Part shown: positions 7,747-14,696 of the stretch, one piece after another
Position numbering within the stretch: the first letter of the stretch is position 1
How the letters are laid out: each line of letters starts with the position of its first letter
DNA from: Flavobacterium sp. CECT 9288
GTDB taxonomy: Bacteria > Bacteroidota > Bacteroidia > Flavobacteriales > Flavobacteriaceae
Assembly (NCBI RefSeq): GCF_918731615.1
Contig: NZ_OU957226.1
Location: forward strand, 3,597,501-3,661,500
Reading direction: 5' to 3'
Length of the DNA stretch: 64,000 bases
Made by a program: the position numbers and the translations under genes
Notes under the pieces: generated by a model
Told to the model about the DNA's origin: nothing
The model's input: only the letters and a program-made list of their open reading frames with translations
Databases searched by the model: none

Positions 7747-9714
7747 TTAGAAATCAAATTCAGTCCCTGCGGCAAGTGAATCTACTTTTATCAGGGTTGA
7801 ATCTAGTACTTTGAACTTTATAAAAGAACGTGCAGGTCCTGAGATAAAAATAGGTATTGAAGTATACAAGGTGTCTTCTGGAGTCAAGAGTCCTCTTCGT
7901 AACATTATTTTTGTCAAAAAAACTTCCTGTTTTGTTGCAAAATCTTTCAACAATCCTTGATCGTTAAACTGATACATGAATTTCTTTGGACTCGGAATAA
8001 TTCGAGCCAAGTATAGGCATTCGTTTAGAGACAACTCCGCTGGTGTTTTCTGGAAATAAAACTGACTTGCTTCGCCAATTCCATATACATTTGGACCCCA
8101 TTCGATAATGTTAAAATACACTTCCAGCATGCGTTCTTTGCTCACAATCCTGTTGTTTTCAAGGATGTAAACTAATAATATTTCTTCTAGCTTGCGCGAA
8201 AGTGTTTTTTCTCTGCTCAAAAAAGCATTTTTCACGAGTTGCATGCTAATGGTACTAGCGCCACGAGCAAATTTTTTGGTTCTAATGTTCTTTACGATCG
8301 ATTGTTTAAAAGCCTCACTGATAAAGCCGCGATGTGAGAAAAACGAAGGATCCTCAGTAGTTAAAACTGATTTTTGTAAGTAAGGCGAAATTTGATCTAA
8401 TGGGGTGTAATTAGGGTTTGCGGTACCCACAAGTACAGGTCTTTGCAATACGTTATTAATCAAGGCGCGGTATACAAACTCTCCATTGAGCTTGGTTAAG
8501 TTCGCGTCGCCATATTTTGTAATTTTTAAGTTTTCTTTCTTTAAAGTACTGTCAAAAACCAAACGGTTGGGTTTGTTTTTATTGAAAGCAAAATCCAATT
8601 TATAAGAGAAAGTTCCGCTTGCTTCCATGCCTTTGAAATGCGTAAATAAGCCTTCAGGCAAAGAGGTTATGAAATCCTGAGCCTTCATTTTTGGGATGTT
8701 TACCTTGAGTTTGTAGAGCGTGTCAAGAGCAGTGTCATAGGCTAGGTAAGGATGGAATTTTATCTTATTGAGTTGTACGGTTGAAGTACTGTCAATAGAA
8801 ATAAAATCAGATCCTAATAAAAAACGGTAGTCAAACTTAGCATTTTGCAACACTACATCTTTATTGGCTATTTTAGGATGATTGATTTTTAAATTGGCAA
8901 TAGCCATAAAACCATCAATGTGTAGCTCATCACCATCTTTGTCAATGTTTTCAAGATTCAATCGTATGGTGTTGAAACTAGTTTTCAGGTTGAAACGTTC
9001 ATCAAAATAAGGGAGTTTAATGGCGCCAGTATCAATGTTTACAAACTGAATGTCTGCTTTTTTATTTCTTGGATCTGCAAAACCTTTAAGTTTCCACCGT
9101 TGTGAGATGGTATTGGTTTCTACTTTTATGGATGTCTCCAATTGTTTATTGGCCAAACGTAGTTTTTGAAAATTGATGTTTGTTTTTTTGCCGTTATCAT
9201 CTATTTTAAAAGCAAGATTGTCTAGCACCATATCTGTAGGAACTAAATTCAATATTTTGGTGATAAGAGCATAAGCAAATTCGGCATAGTCCCTTTTTTT
9301 ATTGGTTTTTTCCGCTGAGGGATCCTTTTTCAAGAACGCATCAAAGTTTCTTTTTTTTCCTTTTTTTACTAGTTGGATGTAACCGTTTTGTATGTCTAAT
9401 GTTCCCAGTTGCACCTCGCCCGAAATTAGTTTTAAGAGGTTAACGGTTGTTTTTATTTTTTCAATTTTAAAAAGGGTATCAGCATCTTTAGGGATTAGTG
9501 TGATTTCAGACATACTTAGTCCAGATAAACCATCAAATGAGGCTTTTTTAACGGTGAAACTACTGTTGTATTCTACCGTCATTTCATTTGAAATTTTGTC
9601 AAGTGTTTGTTGTAAAACGGCATCTCTAAACACAAAAAAACCTCCTACAATAAGGCATATTACCACGAGGAGTATCTTAAAAAAAAGACCAATTTTTTGT
9701 TTTGTGATTTTCAT
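7747..9714 (-). CDS. Peptidoglycan glycosyltransferase (GT51) with large AsmA-like N-terminal region
   Basis: The 655-residue protein has an N-terminal membrane anchor (about residues 10-30, rich in Ile/Val/Leu), then about 370 residues resembling AsmA-like sequence (for example LGTLDIQNGYIQLVKKG), and a C-terminal GT51 domain from about residue 430. The GT51 motifs are all present: EDPSFFSHRG (catalytic glutamate), RGASTISMQLVKN, RKLEEILLVY, and YFNIIEWGPNVYGIGEAS. No transpeptidase domain follows, so it polymerises glycan strands without cross-linking them. It is probably a periplasm-facing enzyme of the inner membrane. The AsmA-like label is my reading of sequence character and is weaker than the GT51 assignment. 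Confidence 0.88.
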   Translation of the reverse strand: MKITKQKIGLFFKILLVVICLIVGGFFVFRDAVLQQTLDKISNEMTVEYNSSFTVKKASFDGLSGLSMSEITLIPKDADTLFKIEKIKTTVNLLKLISGEVQLGTLDIQNGYIQLVKKGKKRNFDAFLKKDPSAEKTNKKRDYAEFAYALITKILNLVPTDMVLDNLAFKIDDNGKKTNINFQKLRLANKQLETSIKVETNTISQRWKLKGFADPRNKKADIQFVNIDTGAIKLPYFDERFNLKTSFNTIRLNLENIDKDGDELHIDGFMAIANLKINHPKIANKDVVLQNAKFDYRFLLGSDFISIDSTSTVQLNKIKFHPYLAYDTALDTLYKLKVNIPKMKAQDFITSLPEGLFTHFKGMEASGTFSYKLDFAFNKNKPNRLVFDSTLKKENLKITKYGDANLTKLNGEFVYRALINNVLQRPVLVGTANPNYTPLDQISPYLQKSVLTTEDPSFFSHRGFISEAFKQSIVKNIRTKKFARGASTISMQLVKNAFLSREKTLSRKLEEILLVYILENNRIVSKERMLEVYFNIIEWGPNVYGIGEASQFYFQKTPAELSLNECLYLARIIPSPKKFMYQFNDQGLLKDFATKQEVFLTKIMLRRGLLTPEDTLYTSIPIFISGPARSFIKFKVLDSTLIKVDSLAAGTEFDF

Positions 9715-9840
9715 GTTTACTGTATTGATTTGGGGTGGCTAAAATAGCAACTTTTCCCTTGTTTTGTATGCGGTTAACCTAAAGTTTAATAAACCATTAG
9801 CATATAAATTGTTTAGGGCTATCTTGCTTTTAAAATTGGT

Positions 9841-10026
9841 TGTGGTACAAACTACTTATTTTATCACCCTGTTCATGCAGGAATTGTAGAGAAAGCATCA
9901 CACTATATTTACTCCAGTGCTAGTAATTATGTTTCTGATACAGGCTTGGTGAAAATCGAAAAAGCAGACTTTCCCCTTGTTGATGTCTTGAATTTGAATA
10001 ATTTTACGAGGTACAATGAATATTGA
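9841..10026 (+). pseudogene. C-terminal remnant of an IS200-like / REP-associated (Y1) transposase
   Basis: In the frame ending at the TGA on 10024-10026 the translation reads HPVHAGIVEKASHYIYSSA, close to the conserved HQNPVRAGIVEKAEDYLYSSA block of Y1-type (REP-associated tyrosine) transposases, and continues for about 35 more residues. There is no catalytic HUH motif or start codon: the N-terminal two thirds are missing. It marks the left edge of the accessory island that follows. The homology rests on one short conserved block recalled from the family. Confidence 0.72.
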
Positions 10027-10147
10027 GTTTGACAAAGTTATGGTGGTGTATCGGATTGGGTACGAATTCGGAGATATTCGCAATGCACCTAGTATTTAAC
10101 AACGTTTTGTTTTAGAGAACACTTCGTAGAGCGCGAGACAGGTTTAA

Positions 10148-10261
10148 GCAGTAGAGAATAAACTAAATAATAGACCCCGAAAAAGATTTGGTTATAAAAC
10201 ACCTAACCAAGTATATTTACATAAATTAACAAATCAAGAAAAAGTTTCATATATGACTTGA
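10148..10261 (+). pseudogene. C-terminal remnant of an IS30-family transposase
   Basis: The frame 10148-10261 translates to a segment containing KLNNRPRKRFGYKTPNQVYL and ending KVSYMT before a TGA. This is the characteristic C-terminus of Bacteroidota IS30-family transposases (NNRPRKxLGYxTPNxVF, final KVAFMT). Only about 37 codons remain; a TAA lies immediately upstream in frame. The rest of the element is gone. Confidence 0.75.
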
Positions 10262-10319
10262 ATCCGCTATTTTAATAGAAAAATTTACATGTATAAATTA
10301 AATCTTGTTTTAGTTTACC

Positions 10320-10378
10320 GCGTTGCAAACGCTATGGATTATTTTTTTGAAAGTAAGATGACACTCGTTACAAACGAG
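10320..10378. repeat. Pair of short CGTT...AACG palindromes
   Basis: GCGTT-GCA-AACGC (10320-10332) and CTCGTT-ACA-AACGAG (10364-10378) are two perfect palindromes with 3-base centres, 31 bases apart. I recall similar CGTTACAAACG elements near Rhs/toxin loci of Flavobacterium. The second lies directly against the point where recognisable RNase coding sequence begins. Confidence 0.6.
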
Positions 10379-10521
10379 CGCCAGTGGGATATTATAATGA
10401 ATTTGTTCATCCAACCCCGGGTGTTAGTGGTCCTGGACTAATGAGAATAGTAACGGGACAAAATGGTGAAGTGTGGTTTACAGTCGATCATTACAAATCA
10501 TTTATATTAATAAAAAAATAA
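10357..10521 (+). pseudogene. C-terminal tail of a barnase/RNase N1-type ribonuclease toxin
   Basis: An open frame from just after a TAA at 10354-10356 to the TAA on 10519-10521 encodes GYYNEFVHPTPGVSG, then LMRIVTGQNGEVWFTVDHYKSF. This is the end of the microbial RNase (N1/T1/barnase) domain, with candidates for all three catalytic residues: Glu in YNEF, Arg in MRIVTG and His in DHYKSF. The earlier part of the domain and any carrier protein are missing, and the first eight or so codons look like palindromic repeat rather than toxin. Four bases separate it from the barstar gene. No start codon is evident, so I treat it as a remnant or a donor cassette. Confidence 0.72.
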
Positions 10522-10525
10522 AAAA

Positions 10526-10900
10526 ATGAATTCTTTTAAGTTTTTGCCAAATGTTTTAAATTATAAATCAAGTAACGATTGTGTTTTGGTTATTCCTCCA
10601 GAAATTATTGATAAAAATGGATTGTTACAGTACATAAGTTCAAGATTAAGTTTCCCAAATTATTTTGGATATAATTGGGATGCTTTATATGATTGTTTAA
10701 TAGATTTAAAATGGATTGAACAAAAGAAAATATCATTAATTCATGATGATTTGAATATTTCAAACAATGATGATTTAAAAATTTATCTCAATATTTTAGA
10801 AGATGTGGTGACTAATTGGCAAGAATCTGATAAACATTTATTTGAAGTTGTATTTTCAATTAAATTAGAAGATAAGATAAAATTTTTGTTTGAGAATTAA
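10526..10900 (+). CDS. Barstar-family ribonuclease inhibitor (immunity protein)
   Basis: A 124-residue protein of the barstar family, which blocks barnase-type RNases by covering the active site. The core signature FPNYFGYNWDALYDCLIDL is present near residues 47-65, preceded by a beta strand and followed by an acidic helix and C-terminal strand as in barstar. It lies four bases downstream of the RNase tail on the same strand, the normal order for toxin then immunity. It is intact and very AT-rich. It would act in the cytoplasm. With the cognate toxin truncated, it may be an orphan that still protects against sibling toxins. Confidence 0.9.
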   Translation: MNSFKFLPNVLNYKSSNDCVLVIPPEIIDKNGLLQYISSRLSFPNYFGYNWDALYDCLIDLKWIEQKKISLIHDDLNISNNDDLKIYLNILEDVVTNWQESDKHLFEVVFSIKLEDKIKFLFEN

Positions 10901-11008
10901 CCCGATCTCTCGGATTTGTCCACGCTAGATAGAGCGGAATTTTATTCCGTACCCGTAAAGATTGACAAGTACCACAAAATTACACCCCTAAACCTTAATA
11001 TGCACTAA
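10901..11008 (+). other. Short open segment, possible toxin C-terminal remnant
   Basis: Directly after the barstar stop codon a 35-codon open frame runs to a TAA one base before the next gene. It has no start codon of its own. Its end reads EFYSVPVKIDKYHKITPLNL, which looks like real protein rather than random translation. By analogy with the units on either side I infer it is the tail of a toxin paired with the gene at 11010. I do not recognise the toxin family. Confidence 0.4.
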
Positions 11009-11009
11009 G

Positions 11010-11480
11010 ATGATTGATGATAAAAATATATTTGGTTGCTATGTATCTGTTACACAAGCATATCTCGATTCTGACCAAAAAACAAAGGATTTAGCAACAG
11101 AGCAAGGACAGTTATTTAGGGCTTATGTATGGAGTGAAAAAGGTATTTGTGAAGTTATTAAGAAGTTGAACCGAGACGATTATGGCAAGGATTTGAAATT
11201 AGCTTTGTTTCAATTCTATATAAATCCAATACCAATGATGGGGCAAGCTTTAAAGGATATAGAAAGTTATAGAAAAAAAGAAAAATCTATTGGTATTCCG
11301 ATAATTGTAAATTATGGTAATTTCTTTAGTAAAAGTGAATCAGAGCGTTATGATTTTTTGAAAGAATCTATTTTGCAAAAATTAGATTTGCTTGGAGAAG
11401 TAGTAAAAAAGAAAAAGTTAGATACCAATATGGAGTTATTGAAATCGGATTTAAAAAATATTTTGATTCAGTATATGTAG
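11010..11480 (+). CDS. Uncharacterised 156-residue protein, candidate immunity protein
   Basis: The protein has no signal peptide or membrane segment. It is rich in Lys, Asp and Glu, with predicted helices (for example DLKLALFQFYINPIPM and a C-terminal charged region with KKKKLDTNMELLKSDL). I do not recognise the family. It follows the short open segment at 10901-11008 by one base and sits between two other toxin-tail/immunity units, so position alone suggests an immunity protein acting in the cytoplasm. The ATG at 11010 is the only convincing start. Codon use is AT-rich like the neighbouring barstar gene. Confidence 0.6.
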   Translation: MIDDKNIFGCYVSVTQAYLDSDQKTKDLATEQGQLFRAYVWSEKGICEVIKKLNRDDYGKDLKLALFQFYINPIPMMGQALKDIESYRKKEKSIGIPIIVNYGNFFSKSESERYDFLKESILQKLDLLGEVVKKKKLDTNMELLKSDLKNILIQYM

Positions 11481-11504
11481 TCATTAATTAAGCAAGAACA
11501 GACA

Positions 11505-12073
11505 AAACAAGACAGAAATACTCTATTTTAGCTAGTTATGACGATGGAAACAGGGAGTTTTTTTAGGAGCAAACAGTTGGAGTGGCACTGGAGGTATAAA
11601 AGAATTTAGCCAAAGAACAGGAGTTTTAGGTATTCATAGTGGCGACTTTAGAGCTACGTATGAAAATGATGGGGGTCATGTTTTAAGTAAACTTGGAGAT
11701 GCTAACGATAATTATAGAACTGCAGCTTTAAATTTATCTGTTGGGAAATTTACCGCAGGATTTAACTTGTTTACTGGACAAAGAAATACAACTGATCAGG
11801 AAACAGAAGGAAAAAAAATATGGTTTTAAAGACCCAATGGGAGTTTGTCACCAAAATTCAGCAACAAACGAACAAGGAACAAAATACAGGCTAGGGGCAT
11901 TAACTGTTGGTTATGGTGGTTATCGTGTGGGCGTAAATAGTGAACACGTTCGACACGCCATCCAAAATGCAGTTATACACAGAATGATAGGCGATAATGA
12001 ATTTGTAAATACTTCTTGGAATTGGAAAGTTTATTCTCAATACAGAACATCTAACGGTTTTACATCATGGTAA
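11505..12073 (+). pseudogene. Frameshifted polymorphic-toxin C-terminal domain (type 23-like)
   Basis: Three frames join to make one domain. A first frame contains SILASYDDGNREFF up to a run of seven T (11558-11564). A second continues GANSWSGTGGIKEF, GDFRATYENDGGHV and FTAGFNLFTGQRN until a TAA at 11827-11829. A third resumes across a run of eight A (11811-11818) with YGFKDPMG, VGYGGYRVGVNSEHVRHAI and ends SNGFTSW before the TAA at 12071-12073. The GFNLFTG, YRVGxNSE and FTSW elements match my recollection of 'polymorphic toxin type 23' domains. Each break needs a one-base change in a homopolymer. The carrier part of the toxin is absent. Confidence 0.68.
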
Positions 12074-12576
12074 AAAAAACAATACTATTAGCACTTCTAC
12101 TTTGTATGGCAAGTTGTTTTTATGCCCGAACTGATTATGGTAATATTAGATTAAAGCCTTATCGGTTTACAATAAAATCAAATTCAAATCCTGATGTTTA
12201 TAAAATCATTGATACCACAAAATTATATGAATTGGTTGATGCTATAAATATAAAATACAATCAAAGGCCAAACAGTTTAAAAAAGGAGTTTCTAAAATTC
12301 TATGCCAATGGTAGAGTTGGAGAATTTGAAGTTTATTATGAGAGTGATATTAAATCATTAGACCCTAAAAAAGCTAAAATGGCATATTACAATTATGATG
12401 GTAAAAATTTAGTAATTCAAATTTATTTTGAACACCCACAAGGTGGAGGATTAATCAAAAAGAACTTTAAAGAAATTAAAAGGGATACTTTAGAATTAAT
12501 TAATGACAGTTATTTGTATCAATACAAAATTCTAGATTTACCCAAAGATTTTTTAATTTACAAGCCTGATTGGTAA
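12067..12576 (+). CDS. Lipoprotein, candidate immunity protein to the type 23-like toxin
   Basis: This 169-residue protein begins with a lipoprotein signal peptide (MVKKTILLALLLCMASC; Cys about residue 17). The mature part is a mixed alpha/beta sequence with many Tyr/Lys residues and no domain I recognise. The ATG overlaps the final codons of the toxin frame by seven bases, a strong sign of translational coupling to it. A membrane-anchored immunity protein would suit a toxin that acts in the periplasm or at a membrane. It is intact even though the toxin frame is broken. Confidence 0.7.
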   Translation: MVKKTILLALLLCMASCFYARTDYGNIRLKPYRFTIKSNSNPDVYKIIDTTKLYELVDAINIKYNQRPNSLKKEFLKFYANGRVGEFEVYYESDIKSLDPKKAKMAYYNYDGKNLVIQIYFEHPQGGGLIKKNFKEIKRDTLELINDSYLYQYKILDLPKDFLIYKPDW

Positions 12577-12721
12577 GAAAGGATTAAAAAACAAGAAAAT
12601 ACAGCTGGCTCGTTTGTTCATGTTAACTGGTGCTCGATTTTATCGAGTACCAACTTACCTTATGAAAATGAATTGTAGCATTTGCAAAGTGACTTTCCCT
12701 TAACTATGGTCCTGAACATTT

Positions 12722-13234
12722 CTAGGCTAAATCTAGCAGTAATTTGTCTACTTTTTGTTTTTGTGTTCCGTATTTTATTTGTAGCGGAGAGCCTTCGCCC
12801 ATTCGAGTGAAATATTCCAGTGCTTTATGGGCAAAAAAACGTTTGTGAAAATGAGATAGTTCAGGAACTTGCGGGTATTGTTCATGAAAAAGCATTTCAT
12901 AATAGGCTTGCCATTCCCTTTCATTTTTATCATGAATGGTGTTTTCAGGCGTTTTTTGTGCCACGTGAATCATCTCATGAAGGAGTAAGTTGAGCATTAA
13001 GGGAAGTGGATATTCAAAAGTATTCTCCGGTATCCGAATAATTTGTGGTTCACCCAAAGCACCTTCGGTAGTCATTAGGATGAATTCAGGCTTGGCTTTT
13101 TCTCTGAGTTCAAAACCTTTAAAGTTGGGGTGTGTAAGGCCGTATTCTTCTATCAAGAACTTTGCTGCAGCAATAGTTTCCCCCATTTCATGAAAGGAGT
13201 TTACAATTTGTAGTTGGTCTTGATAGGTTTTCAT
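12722..13234 (-). CDS. Zinc metallopeptidase-like protein (HEMIH motif)
   Basis: A 170-residue cytoplasmic-looking protein with a zincin HExxH motif in LLLHEMIHVAQK (near residue 87) and a downstream acidic segment, NEREWQAYYEMLFHE, which could supply the third ligand. The layout recalls SprT-like or other small zincins, but the overall sequence does not let me place it in a named family. No signal peptide is present. It is transcribed towards the toxin island and its promoter lies in the 208-base gap after 13234. Confidence 0.6.
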   Translation of the reverse strand: MKTYQDQLQIVNSFHEMGETIAAAKFLIEEYGLTHPNFKGFELREKAKPEFILMTTEGALGEPQIIRIPENTFEYPLPLMLNLLLHEMIHVAQKTPENTIHDKNEREWQAYYEMLFHEQYPQVPELSHFHKRFFAHKALEYFTRMGEGSPLQIKYGTQKQKVDKLLLDLA

Positions 13235-13386
13235 TGTTGGGTAGTAGTGCGGTTTATTTCAGTTTTTATAGATGCGAAATGCATGGTAAATATACTTTAT
13301 TTGTTTTTATTAAATAGGATGCAGTCAAAATGTAGTTGATTTTTATTCCTAGTCAAGTTATTATTTTATCTTCTCTGACTACAAAT

Positions 13387-13425
13387 AAAACAGCCTAACA
13401 AAGCAAAAGTTTGTTAGGCTGTTTT
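13387..13425. terminator. Strong terminator after the HbpS/GlcG-like gene
   Basis: Sixteen-base arms AAAACAGCCTAACAAA (13387-13402) and the exact complement (13410-13425) enclose a 7-base loop. The A run at the left end becomes a T run on the minus strand, which suits the gene ending at 13444. Confidence 0.87.
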
Positions 13426-13443
13426 AGTATGTAGTTTTGTAGG

Positions 13444-13845
13444 TTACAGGATCGCTTTGGCTCCAAAGTCAGCTACAAGGTGATCGTCTTCTACGGTGCT
13501 TCCGCTTACTCCAATAGCTCCTATTACTTCACCATCATTGTTTTTGATAACAACACCTCCAGGAAAAGTAATCAATCCGCCATTACTGTGCTCAATATTG
13601 TATAACGGAGCATCAGGTTTTACTAACGGTGTTAAAGTTGCAGTGTCCATGGTGAACCACGCTGATGTTTTTGCTTTTTTGAATGAAATGTCAATAGATC
13701 CTATCCATGCGCCATCCATTCTAGCAAAAGCAACTAAATTTGCACCTGCGTCTACTACGCAAATGTCCATTTTAGTTCCAATTTCTTCTGATTTGTTTTT
13801 TGCTGCAGCGATTACTGCTTCTGCTTGTTGTAATGTAATGTTCAT
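13444..13845 (-). CDS. GlcG/HbpS-family (DUF336) protein
   Basis: A 133-residue protein of the GlcG/HbpS fold, members of which bind haem or small ligands. Recognisable parts are MNITLQQAEAVIAAAKNK at the start, CVVDAGANLVAFARMDGAW in the middle and the glycine-rich FPGGVVIKNNDGEVIGAIGVSG near the C-terminus. I place the start at the ATG on 13843-13845 because family members begin here; an in-frame extension to 13899 reads into the spacer. It lacks a signal peptide. It lies downstream of a YbhB-like gene on the same strand and probably shares its transcript. Confidence 0.87.
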   Translation of the reverse strand: MNITLQQAEAVIAAAKNKSEEIGTKMDICVVDAGANLVAFARMDGAWIGSIDISFKKAKTSAWFTMDTATLTPLVKPDAPLYNIEHSNGGLITFPGGVVIKNNDGEVIGAIGVSGSTVEDDHLVADFGAKAIL

Positions 13846-13855
13846 TTTTGTATTC

Positions 13856-14077
13856 TTATTTAATTTTAAATTGGGTACGTAATTCAATTGGGGCAGCACT
13901 TAAAGCTTCGCTACTTGTGTATTTTAGTTTTAGTGCTTCGGCTAATTCGTTAAATTGTGCTTCGATCATTCTGCTTACTTCACCCGATATAGGATTGTTG
14001 ATTTTGAAGATTTTAAATCCATCACCAACGGAGTCAAGTGCTAATTTGACTTCGCATTTATTATCTTTTATAATGTG
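13856..14077 (-). other. Open frame without a standard start codon, between the PEBP and GlcG-like genes
   Basis: On the minus strand an open frame of 73 codons runs from just inside the end of the upstream PEBP gene to a TAA at 13856-13858, ten bases before the GlcG-like start. The translation is protein-like: KCEVKLALDSVGDGFKIFKI, then NPISGEVSRMIEAQFNELAE and a charged end QFKIK. The only ATG gives 37 residues; otherwise ATT or ATA would be needed. It may be the 3' part of a gene whose 5' end was lost, or a small protein translated by coupling to the PEBP gene. I do not recognise it. Confidence 0.4.
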
Positions 14078-14609
14078 CTACAATAGTTGCTTTTGCAAGG
14101 GTGTTGGCCCATAAATTGTAACCAACTAACTCTGGGTTTGCAGTAGCGTCTAGTCCTAGTTTGTCCGTTTTTAGTGCGTAAACGGTGAAAATATAGGTGT
14201 GAATTCCGTGACCAACTGGCGGACATGGACCTCCAAAACCAGTCGCTCCAAAGCTTGTAGTACTTTGTACAGTTCCCGCTGGCATTAAATTTAAAGCTGG
14301 ATTTCCTGCTTTTGAAACAATTTCATTCACATTGGTTGGGATGTTAAAGGCTACCCAATGCCACCATCCTGCTCCTGTAGGTGCATCTGGATCATAACAA
14401 GTAATGGCAAAACTCTTTGTTCCCTCAGGAGCATTTTCCCAACTTAATTGTGGCGATGCATTGTTTCCGTTACAGCCAAATCCATTAAATTCATTTTGAA
14501 TGGTAAAGGATCCGCCCATATCTTTACTGCTTAGTGTAAATGTTTTTTGAGCAAAAAGAGTACCTGTAAAAAGTAGTACAGCTGATAAAAATAAAATTGA
14601 TTTTTGCAT
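14061..14609 (-). CDS. Exported YbhB/YbcL-family (PEBP/Raf-kinase-inhibitor-like) protein
   Basis: A 182-residue protein with a signal peptide (MQKSILFLSAVLLFTGTLFA) followed by the PEBP fold. Diagnostic segments are SPQLSWENAPEGTKSFAIT, the ligand-pocket motif DPDAPTGAGWWHWVAFNIP and CPPVGHGIHTYIFTVYAL. PEBP proteins of bacteria bind small anionic ligands; function is generally unknown. I use the ATG at 14607-14609, as the signal peptide begins there. It is probably the first gene of a short unit with the open frame at 13856 and the GlcG-like gene. Confidence 0.9.
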   Translation of the reverse strand: MQKSILFLSAVLLFTGTLFAQKTFTLSSKDMGGSFTIQNEFNGFGCNGNNASPQLSWENAPEGTKSFAITCYDPDAPTGAGWWHWVAFNIPTNVNEIVSKAGNPALNLMPAGTVQSTTSFGATGFGGPCPPVGHGIHTYIFTVYALKTDKLGLDATANPELVGYNLWANTLAKATIVAHYKR

Positions 14610-14696
14610 GATGAATGCTTTTAAATTACAATGCAAAAGTCATTATTATGGAGGTAAACTCTAAAACTAAAAAGTTCAAAAAATGTTGCTAAAAGT

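Noticed and set aside
11741..12073. Independent 110-residue gene
   Set aside because: Its first part is an out-of-frame reading of the toxin domain and its last part is the toxin C-terminus after a frameshift; it is better described as one broken domain.
12632..12655. Hairpin CTCGAT-TTT-ATCGAG as a terminator
   Set aside because: The stem is perfect but no T tract follows on either strand, so terminator function is not supported.
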